The position numbers and the translations under genes were made by a program. Below, in pieces: positions 60,358-64,000 of a DNA stretch of 64,000 bases (its first letter is position 1; each line of letters opens with the position of its first letter). Under the pieces are notes generated by a model. The model saw nothing but the letters and a program-made list of their open reading frames with translations, did not search any database and was not told the origin of the DNA. The DNA lies in contig QHXR01000001.1 in NCBI GenBank assembly GCA_003223025.1, positions 446,248 to 510,247 on the forward strand. The letters are read 5' to 3'. Origin of the DNA: Acidobacteriota bacterium. GTDB taxonomy: Bacteria > Acidobacteriota > Blastocatellia > Pyrinomonadales > Pyrinomonadaceae.

Positions 60358-61264
60358 TAAATTCCGTCGGCTCGCGCGTTTTGTTATCCAGCATCACTTC
60401 GGCAGCAGGCCGGCGAGGATGAAGTATAAATCCGCCGGGCTTTCAAACTTTGTCTTCGAAACGAATCACGCCGAAGGCGACTTCATCGTACGGATCAGTC
60501 CGGACAAGGGACGCGTCAATGCATTCATCAAAGAGCAGTGGTGCGAGGGTGCAGCACGACGAGCCGGAATTCCGACCGCGGAGATCCTGGAAACCGGCTT
60601 CTCGATAATTCCTTTTCCGTATGCGATCACCCGAAGCGTCGATGGCGTAGAAGCAACGGGTCATCCCGAGCGCGAGAAGATTATTTCGGAGCTCGGCAGC
60701 CTTGCGTCGAAAATTAATTCGATCCGCACGCACGGTTTCGGCGAGACGTTCGACTGGTCCGGCAATGAGCTTTCCAGAAACGAAACTCTGAAAGAATATT
60801 TAGAGGGCGAATTTGGATACGAAGCGCGGATCGAGACGCTCGAAAAGAATCGCATGTGCGAGGCATCCGCGATCAAATCGCTAAGACGTGTTTGCAGGGA
60901 AATGATGACACTCAAAACGCGGCCCTCTTTAAATCACGGCGACCTGCGTTTGAAAAATGTCATCGTCGACACCAAGGGAAAGATCGCGGCGATCATCGAT
61001 TGGGAAAAGGCGACATCGAATATCGCTCCGCACTGGGAACTGTCGATCGCGCTTCATGATCTCGACATCGACGCGAAGCAAAATTTTATCGACGGCTACG
61101 GCATGAAGAAAAAGCAATTCTCCGACATCGCACCGTATATCAAGGCACTGAACCTTTTGAACTACACCGACTCGATCAACGCCGCGGCTTCGGCGAAAGA
61201 CAAAAAAGCGCTTGAACGCATTCGAATGAGATTTGCGGGCGTGTTCGATTTGTATTCTCTGTAA
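60314..61264 (+). CDS. Aminoglycoside-phosphotransferase-like kinase
   Basis: A 316-aa protein-kinase-like (APH/choline kinase) fold. VRISPDKGR includes the strand before the ATP lysine, and the catalytic loop is NHGDLRLKNVIVD with DFG-equivalent AAIIDWEKA. Start 60314 has AGGAA 7 nt upstream and begins within the HAD gene. An earlier frame reads only through it. The family phosphorylates small hydroxylated molecules such as homoserine, choline, methylthioribose or fructosamine. No resistance role is implied. It ends near a terminator shared with gyrA. Confidence 0.85.
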   Translation: MRSQSKKNASANQVDKFRRLARFVIQHHFGSRPARMKYKSAGLSNFVFETNHAEGDFIVRISPDKGRVNAFIKEQWCEGAARRAGIPTAEILETGFSIIPFPYAITRSVDGVEATGHPEREKIISELGSLASKINSIRTHGFGETFDWSGNELSRNETLKEYLEGEFGYEARIETLEKNRMCEASAIKSLRRVCREMMTLKTRPSLNHGDLRLKNVIVDTKGKIAAIIDWEKATSNIAPHWELSIALHDLDIDAKQNFIDGYGMKKKQFSDIAPYIKALNLLNYTDSINAAASAKDKKALERIRMRFAGVFDLYSL

Positions 61265-61405
61265 AGTGCGACCGCGTTCGTCAGCGCCGGATGTGAGAAA
61301 TCGTTTCTCACCTTCGATGCTCGGCATTCCTGCCGGATCAGAGTTTCGCGGACTTGCCGCTGGCACCATATCGTCATCCACTTATGAAGGTAGGTGGTCG
61401 GACAG

Positions 61406-61447
61406 AAAAGCGGGTGTATCAATCGACACACCCGCTTCGTATTTTTC
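61406..61447. terminator. Bidirectional rho-independent terminator
   Basis: The 10-bp perfect stem AAGCGGGTGT / ACACCCGCTT has TATTTTT after it on the plus strand and TTTTC on the minus strand. It ends both the kinase gene and gyrA. Confidence 0.88.
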
Positions 61448-61460
61448 ACTAAACAGAAAA

Positions 61461-64000
61461 CTAATCGTCGTCTTCGTCTTCAGCGACCGCTAGCAGCGAG
61501 GCGCTTGTGACGCGGTCGTCGTCGCCGGTCTTGATCAGCGTGACGCCCTGGGCACTTCGGCCGGTTTCGCGGATCTTGTCGACGCCGAGACGGATAAGTT
61601 TCGCTTGCTGAGTGATGATCATGATCTCGCTGTCCTCTTCGATCGGGAACGAAGCGACGACCTTGCCGGTCTTTGCGGTCGTCTTCATATTGATGACGCC
61701 CTTGCCGCCGCGTTTCGTCAGGCGATAGCTGCTGACGATCGTCTGTTTTCCGAATCCGTTCTCGGAGATCGACAAGATCTTCTCAGTTCCTTCCTGTGAA
61801 ACGGCGCATACCGAAACGACCTCGTCGCCCTTTCGCAGATTCACACCGCGAACGCCTCGAGCCGCACGTCCCATCGGACGAACATCCTTCTCATTAAAGC
61901 GAACCGCCATTCCGTCATGTGTCGCGATGAAGATCTGACACTTGCCATCGGTGCGGATCACGTCCAGAAGCTCGTCACCTTCGTCGATGTTGATCGCGTT
62001 GATGCCGTTAGCACGAATGTTTCCGAAATCACCAAGCGACGACTTTTTGATCACGCCCTGCTTCGTGACGAACGTGAGATAAACCTCTTCGCCAAAATCG
62101 CGTACCGGCATCACTGCAACGAGTTTTCTCTCACCTGAAAGCTGAACAAGATTGACGACCGCTTTTCCCCGAGCGGCAGCAGCAGCTTCCGGGATCTCGT
62201 GCACCTTGATCTTGAAGACCTGACCGTCGTCGGTGAAGATCATCAGATACGCGTGGGTCGAAGCGATGAAAAGATGCTCGACGAAATCTTCGTTCTTTGC
62301 GGTCGCTCCGAGACGTCCTTTACCGCCGCGGCCCTGACGCGAGTAAGTCGAGACCGGCGTGCGTTTGATGTATCCCGCCTTCGTCACTGTGATCGCGACG
62401 TCTTCGTCCTTGATCAGATCTTCGATGTTGAACTCGGCGTCCAGATCAACGATGACAGTACGTCTTTCGTCGCCAAAATTCTTCTTTACTTCTTCAAGCT
62501 CATCGACGATCACCTGACGGAGCACGGGTTCGTTCGCGAGAATGTTCTCGAGCTCGGAGATGTGCTTGAGCAGCGCTTCGTATTCGTCGAGGATCTTCTG
62601 TCGCTCGAGAGCCGAAAGGCGACGCAACTGCAGATCAAGTATCGCTTGAGCCTGGATGTCGGAGAATCCGAGACTGGTGATAACCTTTCGAAGATCTTTG
62701 AGAAATGCGTCCGACGATTTGTCGCCGGTGATGCCACGCCACTTCTTGATCTCTTCGATTCCGCCAAATTTTGCGGTGAGCCACGATTTGGCTTCATCGA
62801 CCGATCGCGAATTTCGGATCAGCGGAATGATGTGATCGAGAGCGTCGATCGCTTTATTCAAGCCTTCCAAAATGTGGGCACGAGCCTGAGCTTTGCGCAG
62901 TTCGAATTCTGTTCGGCGGCGAACAACCGAGCGGCGAAACTCGAAGAAATGCTCCAGCATTTGCTTCAAGTTCAGCAGCCGAGGCTGTCCGTCTACGATC
63001 GCGATGTTGATGATCCCGAACGACGCCTGCAGCGGCGTCAGCTTGTATAACTTGTTGAGTACGACCTGCGGAACGGCGTCGCGTTTGAGCTCGACGACGA
63101 TACGCATTCCTTCGCGGCTCGATTCGTCGCGAAGCTCGGAGATTCCGTCGAGGCGTTTCTCGTGTACGAGTTCTGCGATCTTCTCGATCAAGCGGGCCTT
63201 GTTCACCTGATACGGGATCTCGGTGATGACGACTGCGTCACGCTCGCGATCGGCTCGGCCGATGCGGTCGATTGCCGCTTTGGCACGCATCTGGATGATG
63301 CCGCGGCCTTCACGATATGCTCGATGGATCTCCTCACGCCCGTAGATGAAACCGGCAGTCGGGAAGTCGGGACCGGGAACGATCTTGATCAGCTCGTCGA
63401 TCGTGATTGCCGGATTCTTTATCAGCGCGATCGTCGCGTTGAGCACCTCCGTCAGATTGTGAGGCGGAATCTTGGTTGCCATTCCAACGGCGATCCCTTC
63501 TGAGCCGTTCACAAGAAGATTCGGGAACCGTGTCGGCATTACCGAGGGCTCTGAAAGGGTATCGTCGTAATTTGCCGTAAAATCGACAGTTTCCTTTTCG
63601 ATATCGGCGAGAACTTCGTTCGTCAGCTTTGCCAGACGAACTTCCGTATATCGCTGAGCCGCAGCGTTATCGCCGTCTATCGAGCCAAAGTTACCTTGGC
63701 CGTCGACGAGCGGATATCGCATCGAGAAATCCTGAGCAAGACGCACAAGGGTGTCGTAGATCGACTGGTCACCGTGCGGGTGATATTTACCCATACAGTC
63801 GCCAACCACGCGGGCCGACTTCTTGTAAGGCTTGTTATAAGTGTTGCCGAGCTCGTGCATCGCCCAAAGTACGCGTCGATGGACGGGTTTTAGGCCGTCG
63901 CGGACGTCCGGCAGGGCGCGTCCGATGATGACGGACATCGCATAATCGAGATACGACCGCCGCATCTCGTCTTCGATATTTATCTGATTACGTTCTAGTA
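61461..64000 (-). CDS. gyrA: DNA gyrase subunit A (5'-truncated by the window)
   Basis: Introduces negative supercoils with GyrB. The frame continues past the right edge ([20 protein letters not shown]), so the N-terminus is outside the window. The catalytic tyrosine lies in [13 protein letters not shown]. The quinolone-determining segment [13 protein letters not shown] has Gly-Asp-Gln where many sensitive species have Gly-Asp-Ser/Ala, a natural variation. The C-terminal beta-pinwheel follows, with the GyrA-box-like RQGRGGKG. The acidic tail AVAEDEDDD is complete. At least 845 residues are visible. Confidence 0.95.
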   Translation of the reverse strand, partial: LERNQINIEDEMRRSYLDYAMSVIIGRALPDVRDGLKPVHRRVLWAMHELGNTYNKPYKKSARVVGDCMGKYHPHGDQSIYDTLVRLAQDFSMRYPLVDGQGNFGSIDGDNAAAQRYTEVRLAKLTNEVLADIEKETVDFTANYDDTLSEPSVMPTRFPNLLVNGSEGIAVGMATKIPPHNLTEVLNATIALIKNPAITIDELIKIVPGPDFPTAGFIYGREEIHRAYREGRGIIQMRAKAAIDRIGRADRERDAVVITEIPYQVNKARLIEKIAELVHEKRLDGISELRDESSREGMRIVVELKRDAVPQVVLNKLYKLTPLQASFGIINIAIVDGQPRLLNLKQMLEHFFEFRRSVVRRRTEFELRKAQARAHILEGLNKAIDALDHIIPLIRNSRSVDEAKSWLTAKFGGIEEIKKWRGITGDKSSDAFLKDLRKVITSLGFSDIQAQAILDLQLRRLSALERQKILDEYEALLKHISELENILANEPVLRQVIVDELEEVKKNFGDERRTVIVDLDAEFNIEDLIKDEDVAITVTKAGYIKRTPVSTYSRQGRGGKGRLGATAKNEDFVEHLFIASTHAYLMIFTDDGQVFKIKVHEIPEAAAAARGKAVVNLVQLSGERKLVAVMPVRDFGEEVYLTFVTKQGVIKKSSLGDFGNIRANGINAINIDEGDELLDVIRTDGKCQIFIATHDGMAVRFNEKDVRPMGRAARGVRGVNLRKGDEVVSVCAVSQEGTEKILSISENGFGKQTIVSSYRLTKRGGKGVINMKTTAKTGKVVASFPIEEDSEIMIITQQAKLIRLGVDKIRETGRSAQGVTLIKTGDDDRVTSASLLAVAEDEDDD

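Noticed and set aside
62199-63050. 283-codon plus-strand frame opposite gyrA
   Set aside because: Shadow of gyrA, with no signals of its own.

Overview
This is a chromosomal window from a diderm (Gram-negative) bacterium, most likely an acidobacterium of the Blastocatellia/Pyrinomonadaceae type. The assignment is an inference, moderately sure. It rests on a secreted CHRD plus FG-GAP/VCBS repeat protein ('FDGDGRQDY', 'YDGDGKFDVAVYR'), a TonB-domain protein, lipoprotein and outer-membrane signals, an MglA/Roadblock pair, a ThiE-ThiD pair, and many interspersed palindromes beginning TTAACCGCAGATGACGC. Housekeeping genes (gyrA, glmU, glmS, mutM, ppk1, apt, tsaE, citrate synthase, three tRNAs) show that it is chromosome and not a plasmid.

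Layout. 1-4.9 kb: the end of a sugar/nucleoside ABC ATPase, citrate synthase, a secreted protein, a Gly/Asn/Lys-rich lipoprotein and a 59-aa coiled-coil protein, each separated by a palindromic repeat. 4.9-11.7 kb: a periplasmic TPR protein, an unrecognised two-gene membrane operon (666 + 202 aa), a polytopic TonB-domain protein and small membrane or secreted proteins. 11.8-17.7 kb: a defence island that looks more AT-rich than its surroundings. It has an N6-adenine DNA methyltransferase and putative restriction enzyme overlapping by ATGA, facing a SIR2-HerA-KTSC operon. 17.7-20.1 kb: gene remnants, small zinc-ribbon membrane proteins and a truncated pseudogene. 20.3-25.8 kb: two repeat-rich secreted proteins, a Cas4-like nuclease and a B12-binding radical SAM enzyme, with large inverted repeats between them.

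26-33.4 kb: tRNA-Val and tRNA-Asp, the polarity GTPase module mglB-mglA, divergent yvcK, then glmU, two small ORFs, glmS and a split DUF6714 gene in one tightly overlapping UDP-GlcNAc operon. 33.6-46.7 kb: a secreted protein, quinone oxidoreductase, a hemerythrin gene behind a near-perfect sigma-54 promoter, a disrupted homocysteine methyltransferase/MTHFR fusion, mutM with a sugar nucleotidyltransferase, a large TPR protein, thiE-thiD, an outer-membrane barrel protein and the CHRD/FG-GAP protein. 47-64 kb: a chlorite-dismutase-family protein with acylphosphatase and apt, tRNA-Arg, a BNR-repeat lipoprotein, a chain of nnr, tsaE, a lipoprotein archaemetzincin and a signal-less L,D-transpeptidase, then ppk1, a 560-bp heptamer array, a CYTH protein, malQ, a HAD phosphatase overlapping an APH-like kinase, and the 5'-truncated gyrA.

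Two things stand out. One is the SIR2-HerA operon with a translationally coupled KTSC-domain third gene. The other is that most intergenic gaps are filled with palindromes whose arms are built from short tandem units of 7 or 9 nt. Several sequence families share this architecture.
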